Assembly: GCF_002925845.1 (NCBI RefSeq)
Contig: NZ_PDNI01000058.1
Coordinates: forward strand, 198,276 to 262,275
Direction: 5' to 3'
DNA length: 64,000 nucleotides
Origin: Roseovarius nitratireducens
GTDB taxonomy: Bacteria > Pseudomonadota > Alphaproteobacteria > Rhodobacterales > Rhodobacteraceae
This document shows, piece after piece, positions 15,943 to 24,812 of the stretch. Within the stretch, counting starts at the first letter, position 1. Each line of letters opens with the position of its first letter. The position numbers were made by a program, and so were the translations under genes. The notes under the pieces were generated by a model. That model was given only the letters and a program-made list of their open reading frames with translations, ran no database searches and was not told where the DNA came from.

Positions 15943-18900
15943 ATGAAAATCGAACGCAAATTCACCACCGCCGGTCAGGACGCCTATGCCGCGCTGGACT
16001 TCGTGACCACCAGCTCCGAAATCCGCAACCCCGACGGCAGCACCGTGTTCCGTCTCGACGAGATCGAGGTGCCCACCGGCTGGAGCCAGGTCGCCAGCGA
16101 CGTGATCGCGCAGAAATATTTCCGCAAGGCAGGCGTGCCCAACAAGCTGGAGCGCGTGAAGGAAAAGGGCGTGCCCGAATTCCTGTGGCGCTCGCGCGCG
16201 GCAAAGGACAATGACGGCTTTAGCGGCGAGACCAGCGCGCGCCAGGTGTTCGACCGGCTCGCCGGTGCCTGGGCCTACTGGGGCTGGAAGGGTGGCTATT
16301 TCACCACCGAGGCCGACGCCCGCGCCTATTTCGACGAGATGCGCGTGATGCTCGCGCGCCAGATGGCAGCGCCCAACTCGCCGCAATGGTTCAACACCGG
16401 CCTGCACTGGGCCTATGGCATCGACGGGCCGGGGCAGGGCCACTACTACGTCGATCACCAGACCGGCAAGCTCACCCGCTCCAAATCCGCCTACGAGCAT
16501 CCGCAGCCGCATGCCTGCTTCATCCAGTCGGTGCGCGACGACCTCGTGGGCGACGGCGGCATCATGGACCTTTGGGTGCGCGAGGCGCGGCTGTTCAAGT
16601 ACGGCTCGGGCACCGGCACCAACTTTTCCTCGCTTCGTGCCGAAGGCGAAAAGCTCTCGGGCGGCGGCAAATCCTCGGGCCTCATGGGCTTTCTCAAGAT
16701 CGGCGACCGCGCGGCGGGCGCGATCAAGTCGGGCGGCACCACGCGCCGCGCGGCCAAGATGGTAATCTGCGACGCCGATCACCCCGATATCGAGGAATTC
16801 ATCAACTGGAAGGTCAAGGAAGAGCAGAAGGTCGCCTCGATCGTCGCCGGCTCCAAGGCCCACGAGGCCAGGCTCAACGAGATATTCACCGCGATCCGCG
16901 AATGGGACGGCAGCACCGAGGACGCGGTCGACCCGGGCAAGAACGCAGCCCTCAAGACGGCCATTCGCGGCGCGAAACGGGCGCACATCCCCGAAACCTA
17001 TGTCAAGCGCGTGCTGGACTATGCCAAGCAGGGCTATGGCAGCATCGAGTTCCCGACCTACGACACCGATTGGGACAGCGAGGCCTATGCCAGCGTCTCG
17101 GGCCAGAATTCCAACAACTCGATCCGCGTGACCGATGCCTTCCTCAAGGCGGTAAAGGATGATGGCGACTGGTCGCTGATCAACCGCGTGGACGGTTCGG
17201 TGGCCAAGACCATCAAGGCCCGCGACCTGTGGGAAGATGTCGGCCACGCCGCGTGGGCCTGCGCCGATCCGGGCATTCAGTATCACGATACGGTCAACGC
17301 CTGGCACACCTGCCCAGAGGATGGCGCGATCCGCGGCTCCAACCCGTGCTCGGAATACATGTTCCTCGACGACACGGCCTGCAACCTCGCCTCGATGAAC
17401 CTGCTGAAGTTCTACAAGGATGGCGCGTTCGACGCCGAATCCTACATGCACGCCACGCGCCTCTGGACCGTGACGCTGGAAATCAGCGTGCTGATGGCAC
17501 AGTTCCCGTCGAAGGAGATCGCGCGGCTCAGCTTTGATTTCCGCACGCTGGGTCTTGGCTATGCCAATATCGGCGGGCTCCTGATGAACATGGGGCTGGG
17601 CTACGATTCCGACGAGGGCCGCGCCATGTGCGGCGCGCTCACCGCGATCATGACCGGCGTCGCCTATGCCACCTCGGCCGAGATGGCGGGCGAGCTGGGT
17701 GCTTTCGCGGGCTACGAGCGCAACGCGCAGCACATGCTGCGGGTCATCCGCAACCACGGCCGCGCCGCGCGTGGCGAGACCGAGGGCTACGAGGCGCTGG
17801 CCGTCAAGCCCGTGCCGCTCGACCACGCCAACTGCCCCGATGCGCGGCTCGCCAAGCTGGCGGTCGCCGCGTGGGACGAGGCGCTGAAGCTGGGCGAGGC
17901 GCACGGCTATCGCAACGCACAGACCACGGTGATCGCCCCCACCGGAACGATCGGGCTGGTGATGGATTGCGACACCACCGGCATCGAGCCCGATTTCGCG
18001 CTCGTCAAGTTCAAGAAGCTGGCCGGCGGCGGCTATTTCAAGATCATCAACCAGTCGGTGCCGGCGGCGCTCGCCAAGCTGGGCTATCGCCCGGCGCAGA
18101 TCGAGGAAATCGTCAGCTACGCGGTTGGCCACGGCAGCCTCGGCAACGCGCCGGGGATCAACCACACCTCGCTCATCGGCCACGGCTTCGGCGAGAAGGA
18201 ACTGGCGCGCGTGGAAAAGTCGCTCGGCGCGGCCTTCGACATCCGCTTCGTGTTCAACCAGTGGACGCTGGGCGAGGAATTCTGTCGCGAAGCGCTCGGC
18301 ATCCCGGCGGAAAAGCTCAACGACCCCACCTTCGACCTGCTGGCGTCGCTGGGCTATTCCAGGGCCGAGATCGAGGCGGCCAACGATCACGTCTGTGGCA
18401 CCATGACGCTCGAGGGCGCGCCGCATCTCGACCCGGCGCATTACCATGTCTTCGACTGCGCCAACCCCTGCGGCCGCAAGGGTCGCCGCTTCCTCGGCGT
18501 GGATAGCCATATCCACATGATGGCCGCGGCACAGAGCTTCATCTCGGGCGCGATCTCCAAGACGATCAACATGCCCAACGACGCCACCATCGAGGATTGC
18601 CAAAAGGCGTACGAGCTGTCGTGGTCGCTGGGCGTCAAGGCCAACGCGCTCTACCGCGACGGCTCCAAGCTCAGCCAGCCGCTGGCAAGCGCGCTGGTCG
18701 AGGATGACGACGAGGCCGCCGAGGTGCTGGAGTCCGGCAGCACGCACGAGAAAGCCGCCGTTCTCGCCGAGAAGATCGTCGAGAAGGTGGTGATCAAGGA
18801 AGTGATCCGCGCCGCCCGCGACAAGCTGCCCGAGCGCCGCAAGGGCTACACCCAGAAGGCCATCGTCGGCGGGCACAAGGTCTATCTGCGCACCGGCGAA

Positions 18901-19593
18901 TATGCCGACGGCAAGCTGGGCGAGATATTCATCGACATGCACAAGGAAGGCGCGGGCTTCCGCGCGATGATGAACAATTTCGCCATCGCCGTCTCGGTCG
19001 GCCTGCAATACGGCGTGCCGCTCGAGGAATTCGTCGATGCCTTCACCTTCACCAAGTTCGAGCCCTCGGGCATGGTGCAGGGCAATGACAGCATCAAGAA
19101 CGCCACCTCGATCCTCGACTACATCTTCCGCGAACTCGCGGTGAGCTATCTCGACCGCACCGATCTCGCGCATGTCAAACCCTCGGGCGCGTCCTTCGAC
19201 GATCTCGGCCGCGGCGAAGAGGAAGGTGTCAGCAACATCACCGAGATGTCTGGCGAGGCGGCGAACCGTTCCCTGGAGGTGCTCAAGCAGATCAGCTCCT
19301 CGGGCTACCTGCGCAAGCGCCTGCCACAAGAGCTTGTCGTGTTGCAGGGCGGGCAGGGGGTCGGGCGCGGCGGCGACGTGGCCATGGCCGTGCAAGGCAG
19401 CACCGAGACGGTGGAGATCAGCCGCACCGCCATCGCCGCCTCCGCCACCGCGACATCCATGGACGCCCGCACCAAGGCCCGGATGCAGGGCTACGAGGGC
19501 GAAGCCTGCGGCGAATGCGGCAACTACACGCTGGTCAGGAACGGCACCTGCATGAAGTGCAACACCTGCGGCTCGACGAGCGGGTGTAGCTGA
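15943..19593 (+). CDS. nrdJ: Adenosylcobalamin-dependent (class II) ribonucleotide reductase
   Basis: A 1216-aa NrdJ that reduces ribonucleotides using adenosylcobalamin, with no need for oxygen or a second subunit. The N-terminal half contains the family's [20 protein letters not shown] and [23 protein letters not shown] blocks, and the middle [20 protein letters not shown]. The C-terminus is a cysteine-rich ribbon (CGECGNY...[14 protein letters not shown]), as in long NrdJ proteins. MKIERKF at 15943, with a GGGGCAGAG site upstream, is the likely start. It is a single-gene unit closed by a strong terminator and controlled by an NrdR box. Confidence 0.95.
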   Translation: MKIERKFTTAGQDAYAALDFVTTSSEIRNPDGSTVFRLDEIEVPTGWSQVASDVIAQKYFRKAGVPNKLERVKEKGVPEFLWRSRAAKDNDGFSGETSARQVFDRLAGAWAYWGWKGGYFTTEADARAYFDEMRVMLARQMAAPNSPQWFNTGLHWAYGIDGPGQGHYYVDHQTGKLTRSKSAYEHPQPHACFIQSVRDDLVGDGGIMDLWVREARLFKYGSGTGTNFSSLRAEGEKLSGGGKSSGLMGFLKIGDRAAGAIKSGGTTRRAAKMVICDADHPDIEEFINWKVKEEQKVASIVAGSKAHEARLNEIFTAIREWDGSTEDAVDPGKNAALKTAIRGAKRAHIPETYVKRVLDYAKQGYGSIEFPTYDTDWDSEAYASVSGQNSNNSIRVTDAFLKAVKDDGDWSLINRVDGSVAKTIKARDLWEDVGHAAWACADPGIQYHDTVNAWHTCPEDGAIRGSNPCSEYMFLDDTACNLASMNLLKFYKDGAFDAESYMHATRLWTVTLEISVLMAQFPSKEIARLSFDFRTLGLGYANIGGLLMNMGLGYDSDEGRAMCGALTAIMTGVAYATSAEMAGELGAFAGYERNAQHMLRVIRNHGRAARGETEGYEALAVKPVPLDHANCPDARLAKLAVAAWDEALKLGEAHGYRNAQTTVIAPTGTIGLVMDCDTTGIEPDFALVKFKKLAGGGYFKIINQSVPAALAKLGYRPAQIEEIVSYAVGHGSLGNAPGINHTSLIGHGFGEKELARVEKSLGAAFDIRFVFNQWTLGEEFCREALGIPAEKLNDPTFDLLASLGYSRAEIEAANDHVCGTMTLEGAPHLDPAHYHVFDCANPCGRKGRRFLGVDSHIHMMAAAQSFISGAISKTINMPNDATIEDCQKAYELSWSLGVKANALYRDGSKLSQPLASALVEDDDEAAEVLESGSTHEKAAVLAEKIVEKVVIKEVIRAARDKLPERRKGYTQKAIVGGHKVYLRTGEYADGKLGEIFIDMHKEGAGFRAMMNNFAIAVSVGLQYGVPLEEFVDAFTFTKFEPSGMVQGNDSIKNATSILDYIFRELAVSYLDRTDLAHVKPSGASFDDLGRGEEEGVSNITEMSGEAANRSLEVLKQISSSGYLRKRLPQELVVLQGGQGVGRGGDVAMAVQGSTETVEISRTAIAASATATSMDARTKARMQGYEGEACGECGNYTLVRNGTCMKCNTCGSTSGCS

Positions 19594-19702
19594 GCAGGTC
19601 AACATGTTCGGGGGCGGGTGCGCTCGCCCCGGACGCGGATCGGACACACAGGCAGAGACATGGTCGGGCAGTGAACGTACCATCCGATCCGCGAAACTGA
19701 AA

Positions 19703-19726
19703 GGGGGCCCACGGGCCCCCTCTTTT
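19703..19726 (+). terminator. Rho-independent terminator of nrdJ
   Basis: A perfect GGGGGCCC/GGGCCCCC stem with a very short loop is followed by TCTTTTT, about 110 bp after the nrdJ stop. Confidence 0.85.
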
Positions 19727-19862
19727 TCGCTCGGCCCATCCCTGCCGGGGCACCGGCGCAATACCGACAGAATACCGACGCGATACCGCCCGGCATTCTC
19801 CCTCCCCAAACCGCCATATTTTCCCTTGTAACCCGCCCCCACCCCCCGCTATACGCGTCGGC

Positions 19863-19952
19863 GGAGACGTGGCCGAGTGGTCGAAGGCGCTCCCCTGCTA
19901 AGGGAGTAGGCCCGGAAGGGTCTCGTGGGTTCGAATCCCATCGTCTCCGCCA
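19863..19952 (+). tRNA. tRNA-Ser(GCU)
   Basis: A 90-nt class II tRNA with acceptor GGAGACG/CGTCTCC, discriminator G and CCA. The anticodon arm reads CTCCC-CTGCTAA-GGGAG, anticodon GCU, with a long variable arm as expected for serine. The accessory region to its right begins immediately after it; I found no matching repeat of its 3' end in the window. Confidence 0.95.
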
Positions 19953-20031
19953 TCACACCATTGAAATCACTCAATAAAATGCCTCTCAGTGAATTTCACC
20001 CCACATAAAGCCCCACATTAGAAAAACACTT

Positions 20032-20556
20032 TGAGCTACCCCCCCGAAATTTGGACACTGACATAAGCTACGAATTTCAGTCTGCTGGTCTTCGACAAGA
20101 AGGAGATCAGAGATGGCGAAACGCAAGCAGTACGCGCCGGAGTTCAAGGCGAAGGGCGAGACCGAGCAGAACCTCGACCTGATGCGGCGGATCGATCGGC
20201 AGTTCCTGGAAACGCCGTTCTTCGGCGTCCGGCAAATGACCTGGCACCTGCGCAATGAGGGTCATCTGGTGAATGAGAAACGGATACGCCGGCTGACGCG
20301 CATTATGGGACTGATGCCGATCTACCAGAAATACGAATGCGTCTACCTGCATGCCTAAGAGACCGGATCAGAAGCCAAGGCCGGAATCCGGAAATGGATG
20401 ACCTTCTACAATCACCAACGCCCACACTCAGCCCTTGGCGGCAGACCGCCAGCCATGGTCTATTGGCTGGGAAAAAACGAAACCAAACCCGATCAGCAGG
20501 TGCAAAGAGTAGCTTAATTTACGCCAGATCCTGTCCAAGGGATGGGGGGTAGCTCA
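20032..20556 (+). mobile_element. IS3-family remnant with both terminal repeats
   Basis: The left end begins TGAGCTACCCCCC and the right end finishes GGGGGGTAGCTCA, a 13-bp exact terminal inverted repeat with partial similarity inwards (TTGGACA). The TGA...TCA termini fit IS3-family elements. Only about 525 bp remain, so most of the transposase is deleted. No clear target duplication flanks it. The right terminus lies at the 3' end of the neighbouring LysR gene. Confidence 0.8.
20113..20517 (+). pseudogene. Deleted IS3-family transposase
   Basis: The piece starts like an OrfA (MAKRKQYAPEFKAK) and passes directly into OrfB-type sequence (TPFFGVRQMTWHLRNEGHLV, RLTRIMGLMPIYQ). It hits a stop at about 20356 and then resumes as the OrfB C-terminus (FYNHQRPHSALGGRPPAMVYW). 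The DDE core between these parts is missing, so the protein cannot be active. Confidence 0.8.
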
Positions 20557-21390
20557 CAGCCTGCCCAACAACCATTCGCGAAATTCTAAAGCCTCAGGGT
20601 TGTCCTTGGCAATCGACAGGAAGTAGCCTTCGTGGCTTGATATCGAAGCAGGGTGCGCCCGCTCAACGAGCCCTGTTTTCAAGGCGTGGTCGGCGAGCAA
20701 TTCGCTTACGAGGGCCACGCCGTTTCCATGAGCCGCAAGGTGCAAGGCCATGCCATATGTATCGGTGTAGAGAGATGGGGGCGGCGTGCTCCCGACCAGC
20801 TTGGCCCAGGCTTGCCAGCCGCTTGATGTTCCAACCGCCTCGATGAGCGGCAACTCATGCAGGTCTCCACTTAGACTTGGGGATTTCAACGCAATAAGCT
20901 GGTTGGGTAAGAGAGGATCGGCATCAACCCCAGCCTGCCTGGCCGATCCAAACCGTATTTCAACATCAGCACGGGTAGAGTGGAAGTCATCAGGCCAGAT
21001 GGCGCTGTAAATTCTCACTCTGAGGGCAGGGAATCGCGCTTGGAAATCGCGCAGTCGCGGCGCGATGACCCAATGTGCAACGCTCACCGATGTAGCGATT
21101 GTCAGTAGGTTTTTTGCGGGGCCTGTGTCCACAATATCCATCGCGGCCGCTAAGGCTTGCAGCGGTGCGTCGACTTCGGGAAGAAGCCTCCGCCCTGCGT
21201 CCGTCAACGCCAATCCACGCGCCTGGCGCATAAAGAGCGGAACGCCCAGCCGCGTTTCAAGAGACTTCACTTGCTGGCTGACGGCTGACTGCGTGAGGCC
21301 TATTTCTTCCGCAGCGGCGGTAAAACTCAAGTGTCGTGCTGCTGCTTCGAACGAGCGAAGCCAACCGAACGGGGGAAGGGATTTTGCCAT
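20554..21390 (-). CDS. LysR-family regulator (GcvA-like), 3' end clipped by an IS end
   Basis: A 278-aa LysR-type regulator. The winged-helix domain is at about residues 5-65 (FEAAARHLSFTAAAEEIGLTQSAVSQQVKSLE), followed by an effector-binding domain. Full-length relatives are usually about 290-305 aa. The stop codon TGA is itself the first three bases of the IS3-family right terminus, so the native C-terminal residues were probably lost on insertion. It is divergent from the catabolic operon starting at 21497 and is the likely regulator of it. Confidence 0.8.
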   Translation of the reverse strand: MAKSLPPFGWLRSFEAAARHLSFTAAAEEIGLTQSAVSQQVKSLETRLGVPLFMRQARGLALTDAGRRLLPEVDAPLQALAAAMDIVDTGPAKNLLTIATSVSVAHWVIAPRLRDFQARFPALRVRIYSAIWPDDFHSTRADVEIRFGSARQAGVDADPLLPNQLIALKSPSLSGDLHELPLIEAVGTSSGWQAWAKLVGSTPPPSLYTDTYGMALHLAAHGNGVALVSELLADHALKTGLVERAHPASISSHEGYFLSIAKDNPEALEFREWLLGRL

Positions 21391-21404
21391 GAGTCAATTC
21401 AGCC

Positions 21405-21419
21405 ATTACAAACACTAAT
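21405..21419. promoter_or_regulatory. ATTA-N7-TAAT, candidate LysR-type operator
   Basis: A 15-bp interrupted palindrome containing T-N11-A lies in the 106-bp gap between the LysR gene and the divergent operon, next to the LysR start. This is the form of site GcvA-like LysR regulators bind. Confidence 0.45.
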
Positions 21420-21496
21420 AGACAAGCGCATAATTCAATCGTTTGTCAAAAATACTCCGGCTTCATAGCGTCTCCTGCAGCGAACAGGAGGATGCA

Positions 21497-22096
21497 ATGA
21501 AACCGGAAATCAGGAAAATCGTCACCTATGATGAGGAAATCTTCATCGAGGGGTTTCGCGAGACGGATAAGCCGTGGCGAATGTTCGCTGTCGCTGCAGT
21601 GTTACGCAACCCTTGGGCTGGTCGGTTTGTCGAAGACCTGACGCCGCAGATCAGGGCCTATGGCCCCGTATTGGGCGAGATGATGACCAAGCGGATGATC
21701 GACCTTGCCGGGAACGGTGCGGCGATTGAGGCCTATGGCAAGGCGGCGGTTGTCGGTCTCGATGGTGAGATCGAGCACGCGTCGGGACTGATCCATACCC
21801 TGCGGTTTGGCAATTTCTACCGTGAGGCTGTTGAGGCCAAATCCTATCTTGCCTTCACCAATACACGCGGCACGGCCAATGCGCCGATTATGGTTCCGCT
21901 GATGGACAAGAACGATGCAGGGCGGCGTTCGCACTATCTGACTATCCAATTCTCGATCCCTGATGCGCCGCGCGATGATGAGGTTGTCGTTGTGCTTGGG
22001 GCAGCCATGTCCGGTCGGCCTCATCACCGGATTGGGGATCGTTATCAGGACCTGAAGGATTTGGGCAATGATCTCGACAACCCTGCCGCGGTCTGA
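21497..22096 (+). CDS. DUF1185 / 'amino acid synthesis' family protein
   Basis: A 199-aa cytosolic protein of the PF06684 (DUF1185) family. It begins MKPEIRKIVTYDEEIFIEGF and ends with the AMSGRPHHRIGDRYQDL signature. The family name does not reflect a proven reaction. The ATG is preceded by AGGAGG at ideal spacing, so the 18-codon upstream extension is not used. As the first gene of the five-gene operon it probably acts on the same substrate, perhaps as an amidohydrolase-like or isomerase step, but this is inference. Confidence 0.8.
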   Translation: MKPEIRKIVTYDEEIFIEGFRETDKPWRMFAVAAVLRNPWAGRFVEDLTPQIRAYGPVLGEMMTKRMIDLAGNGAAIEAYGKAAVVGLDGEIEHASGLIHTLRFGNFYREAVEAKSYLAFTNTRGTANAPIMVPLMDKNDAGRRSHYLTIQFSIPDAPRDDEVVVVLGAAMSGRPHHRIGDRYQDLKDLGNDLDNPAAV

Positions 22097-22856
22097 AGTT
22101 GCGGGCCTCTCTGCTATCGTGGCAGGCGCTGGGCGGCCCGTGCTGCTCTTGCACGGCGTGGGCCTCAGGGCCGAGGCCTGGGGCGCGCAGATCGAGGCGC
22201 TGCGCGGCAGTTATCAAGTGATCGCGCCTGACATGCAGGGCCACGGGCACAGCTCTTGCCCCTCTGGCCCGATCACGCTTGCCGAGTATGCGCAGGCTTT
22301 TCTACCTGTTCTGAAAGAGCTTTCCGAGCCTGTGTTGGTTGTTGGTCATTCCATGGGGGCAATGATCGCGCTTGAATTAGCCTGCCGCGCACCCGCAGAT
22401 GTCAGTGCTGTCGCTGCGTTCAACGCGATATTTGAGCGTAGTCCAGAGGCGGCGGCGGCGGTGCAAGCCCGCGCAGGAAGCCTTGATGAAACCGCAGCGC
22501 CAGACCCAGGCCCAACGCTTGAACGGTGGTTTGGAAACGCTCCGTCGCCTGAACGCAGCGCCTGCGAAAGCTGGCTTCTTGCAGCAAACCCAAAGGGCTA
22601 CAAGCTGGCCTATACGGCGTTTGCCCATGCAGATGGTCCGCGCCGGCAAGCGTTGCAGTCGCTGGCGTGCCCCGCCCTCTTTGCAACAGGTGCGCTCGAA
22701 CAGAACTCGACACCTGAAATGTCAAAGGCCATGGCCGATCTTACCCCGAAAGGACGCGCCCTGATCGTCGAGGGCGCGGCCCACATGATGCCGATGACCC
22801 ATGCGGGCGCATTGAACGGGGCGCTATTGGATTTTACGCAGGAGGTCTGGCCATGA
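22068..22856 (+). CDS. Alpha/beta hydrolase (TgnD/RutD-like position)
   Basis: The 262-aa protein has the alpha/beta-hydrolase fold: oxyanion region LLHGVGLRAEAW, nucleophile elbow GHSMGAM with the catalytic Ser, and a terminal His in GAAHMMPMTHAG. It overlaps the DUF1185 gene by 29 bp and the flavin reductase gene by 4 bp. In comparable monooxygenase pathways an alpha/beta hydrolase cleaves the acyclic amide left after ring opening; that role is inferred. Confidence 0.82.
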   Translation: MISTTLPRSEVAGLSAIVAGAGRPVLLLHGVGLRAEAWGAQIEALRGSYQVIAPDMQGHGHSSCPSGPITLAEYAQAFLPVLKELSEPVLVVGHSMGAMIALELACRAPADVSAVAAFNAIFERSPEAAAAVQARAGSLDETAAPDPGPTLERWFGNAPSPERSACESWLLAANPKGYKLAYTAFAHADGPRRQALQSLACPALFATGALEQNSTPEMSKAMADLTPKGRALIVEGAAHMMPMTHAGALNGALLDFTQEVWP

Positions 22857-23767
22857 GCGCGATTGATCCGCGCGCCCTGCGCAGCGCATTTGGCAGTTTC
22901 ATGACGGGCGTCACCGTCGTTACGAGCAAAGCCGCTGACGGAACCTTCGTCGGATTTACGGCCAATTCGTTCTCATCTGTCTCTCTTGATCCGCCACTAT
23001 TGCTGGTTTGCCCAGGCAAGTTTCTCTCTAGCTATGAAGCGTTTGCAGGCTGCACGCAGTTCGCGGTCAATATCCTGGCCGAAGGGCAGGAAGACGTGGC
23101 AAACACCTTCGCAAGCTACAAGGGCGACCGTTTCGCGCGCGTGGCACATTGCCAAGACGCCTTGGGAAACCTTCTGATTGACGGTGCGTTAGCGCAGTTC
23201 TCATGCACAACTCACAGCGTGATCGATGCCGGGGATCATGCGATCCTGATTGGCGCAGTGCAGAGCTTTGAACAACGTGCCGGACGTGGCCTTGGCTATG
23301 TCGGTGGGCAGTTTTTCAGCCTCGGGCTTGAACGCGCGGCGCTTGAGCATTCGGGTAGTACGGCCCTTGGAGGTGTGATCATCACTCGGGGCGATACCGT
23401 GCTCTTGGAGCGAACTGAGGCCGGCTACTGCCCGCCGCAGAGTTTGGCAAAGGATCGGGACAACTTGCGCCATACCCTCACCCGTGACCTTGAGATGCGC
23501 GGCCTGCCGGTGAAGCTTGGGCCCGCCTATTCGGTGTTCGATGATGGCAAAGCCCATTGCTCCTTCTTTCTCGCCGCGGCGCCGTGCACCAGCAACGGCG
23601 GGTTCGAAACCCATCCGATCGGTGACATTCCCAACCTAAAATTCGCGTCCCAACCCATCGCTCACATGATGAACCGCTTCGCGCTTGAGATGCAAACCCG
23701 CAGCTTTGGCCTCTACGTCGGTGATGCACAGCGCGGCGATGTCCACCATCTGCCTGAAAGGACTTGA
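22853..23767 (+). CDS. Flavin reductase with extra C-terminal domain
   Basis: A 304-aa protein. Residues about 1-160 are a flavin-reductase-like domain (FGSFMTGVTVVTS, GFTANSFSSVSLDPPLLLVC). Residues about 170-300 form a second domain that looks Nudix-like in its strand pattern (LGGVIITRGDTVLLERTEAG) but lacks a clear Nudix box. Stand-alone reductases are about 160-190 aa, so this is an extended form, as I recall for the reductase of the trigonelline monooxygenase. It should supply reduced FMN to the adjacent luciferase-like monooxygenase. It overlaps the hydrolase gene (ATGA). Confidence 0.8.
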   Translation: MSAIDPRALRSAFGSFMTGVTVVTSKAADGTFVGFTANSFSSVSLDPPLLLVCPGKFLSSYEAFAGCTQFAVNILAEGQEDVANTFASYKGDRFARVAHCQDALGNLLIDGALAQFSCTTHSVIDAGDHAILIGAVQSFEQRAGRGLGYVGGQFFSLGLERAALEHSGSTALGGVIITRGDTVLLERTEAGYCPPQSLAKDRDNLRHTLTRDLEMRGLPVKLGPAYSVFDDGKAHCSFFLAAAPCTSNGGFETHPIGDIPNLKFASQPIAHMMNRFALEMQTRSFGLYVGDAQRGDVHHLPERT

Positions 23768-23769
23768 AA

Positions 23770-24804
23770 ATGGAGTTCTCACTCTTTGTGCATATGGAGC
23801 GCCTGACGCCCGAGCAATCGCACCAGCAGCTTAATGAAGAACTGATCGAGCTGTGCAAAATGGCAGACGATGCAGGGATGCGCGCTATCTGGACTGGAGA
23901 ACATCACGGGATGGAGTTCACCATCGCGCCGAACCCTCTTATGTCGCTCGTGCATATTTCCCATCACACAAAGAACGTGAAGCTGGGAACGGGCACGGTG
24001 ATCGCGCCGTTCTGGCACCCCGTTAAGCTGGCTGGCGAGGCCGCCTCCGCCGATCTGATGACAGGCGGGCGCATCGAGCTTGGGATTGCACGCGGGGCTT
24101 ACTCTTACGAATACGAGCGGCTTATGCCCGGCATGGACGCGTGGGAAGCGGGGCAGCGCATGCGCGAACTGGCGCCACTCCTCCCCAAGCTGTGGGAGGG
24201 TGACTGTACCCATGAAGGCGAGTTTTACAACTTCCCAGCCACGACAGCCGCGCCCAAGCCCGTGCAGGACGGCGGCCCGCCGATCTGGATCGCTGCGCGC
24301 GACCCGAACAGCCATGAGTTTGGTGTGCAGAACGGCTTTAACATACAGGTGACGCCGCTTTGGCAGGGGATCGAGGAGATCAAAACCCTCATGGCGCGCT
24401 TCAACGCCGCTTGCGCCAGTTATGACGGCCCACGACCCAAAATTATGCTGCTGCATCACACCTATGTTGGCGCGGATGCCGATGATGTGACACAGGCCGC
24501 CCGCGAGCTTTCGCGCTATTATTGCTACTTTGGCGCTTGGTTCAAGAACGAGCGCCCCGTTGCGCAGGGGCTGATTTCCCCTCTCTCAGACGAGGAACTC
24601 GCCGCCAACAAACTTATGGCCCCCGAGAACATGGCCCGTGACCTGACCATCGGAACCGCAGAAGACGTTATCGAAAAAATACGAGAATACGAAGAGCTCG
24701 GGTATGATGAGTACTCGTTTTGGATCGACAGCGGGATGAGTTTCGAGCGCAAGCGCGCCTCGCTCGCTCGCTTCATCGACACTGTTATGCCGGCCTTCAG
24801 GTGA
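23770..24804 (+). CDS. Luciferase-like (LLM) flavin-dependent monooxygenase
   Basis: A 344-aa TIM-barrel flavin monooxygenase of the bacterial luciferase family, with WTGEHHGMEF, LGTGTVIAPFWHPVKLAGEA, ADLMTGGRIELGIARGAY and PPIWIAARDP. It is expected to use FMNH2 from the reductase encoded just upstream. I chose the ATG at 23770, with AAAGGA at good spacing; a TTG at 23764 overlaps the previous stop. With its neighbours it forms a two-component oxygenase like TgnAB or RutAF. Confidence 0.85.
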   Translation: MEFSLFVHMERLTPEQSHQQLNEELIELCKMADDAGMRAIWTGEHHGMEFTIAPNPLMSLVHISHHTKNVKLGTGTVIAPFWHPVKLAGEAASADLMTGGRIELGIARGAYSYEYERLMPGMDAWEAGQRMRELAPLLPKLWEGDCTHEGEFYNFPATTAAPKPVQDGGPPIWIAARDPNSHEFGVQNGFNIQVTPLWQGIEEIKTLMARFNAACASYDGPRPKIMLLHHTYVGADADDVTQAARELSRYYCYFGAWFKNERPVAQGLISPLSDEELAANKLMAPENMARDLTIGTAEDVIEKIREYEELGYDEYSFWIDSGMSFERKRASLARFIDTVMPAFR

Positions 24805-24812
24805 GGAACAAA

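Noticed and set aside
15898-19842. A 1314-codon open frame on the strand opposite nrdJ
   Set aside because: It mirrors a GC-rich real gene, shows no domain and is dominated by Arg/His/Ala/Gly-rich sequence, as expected from antisense reading.
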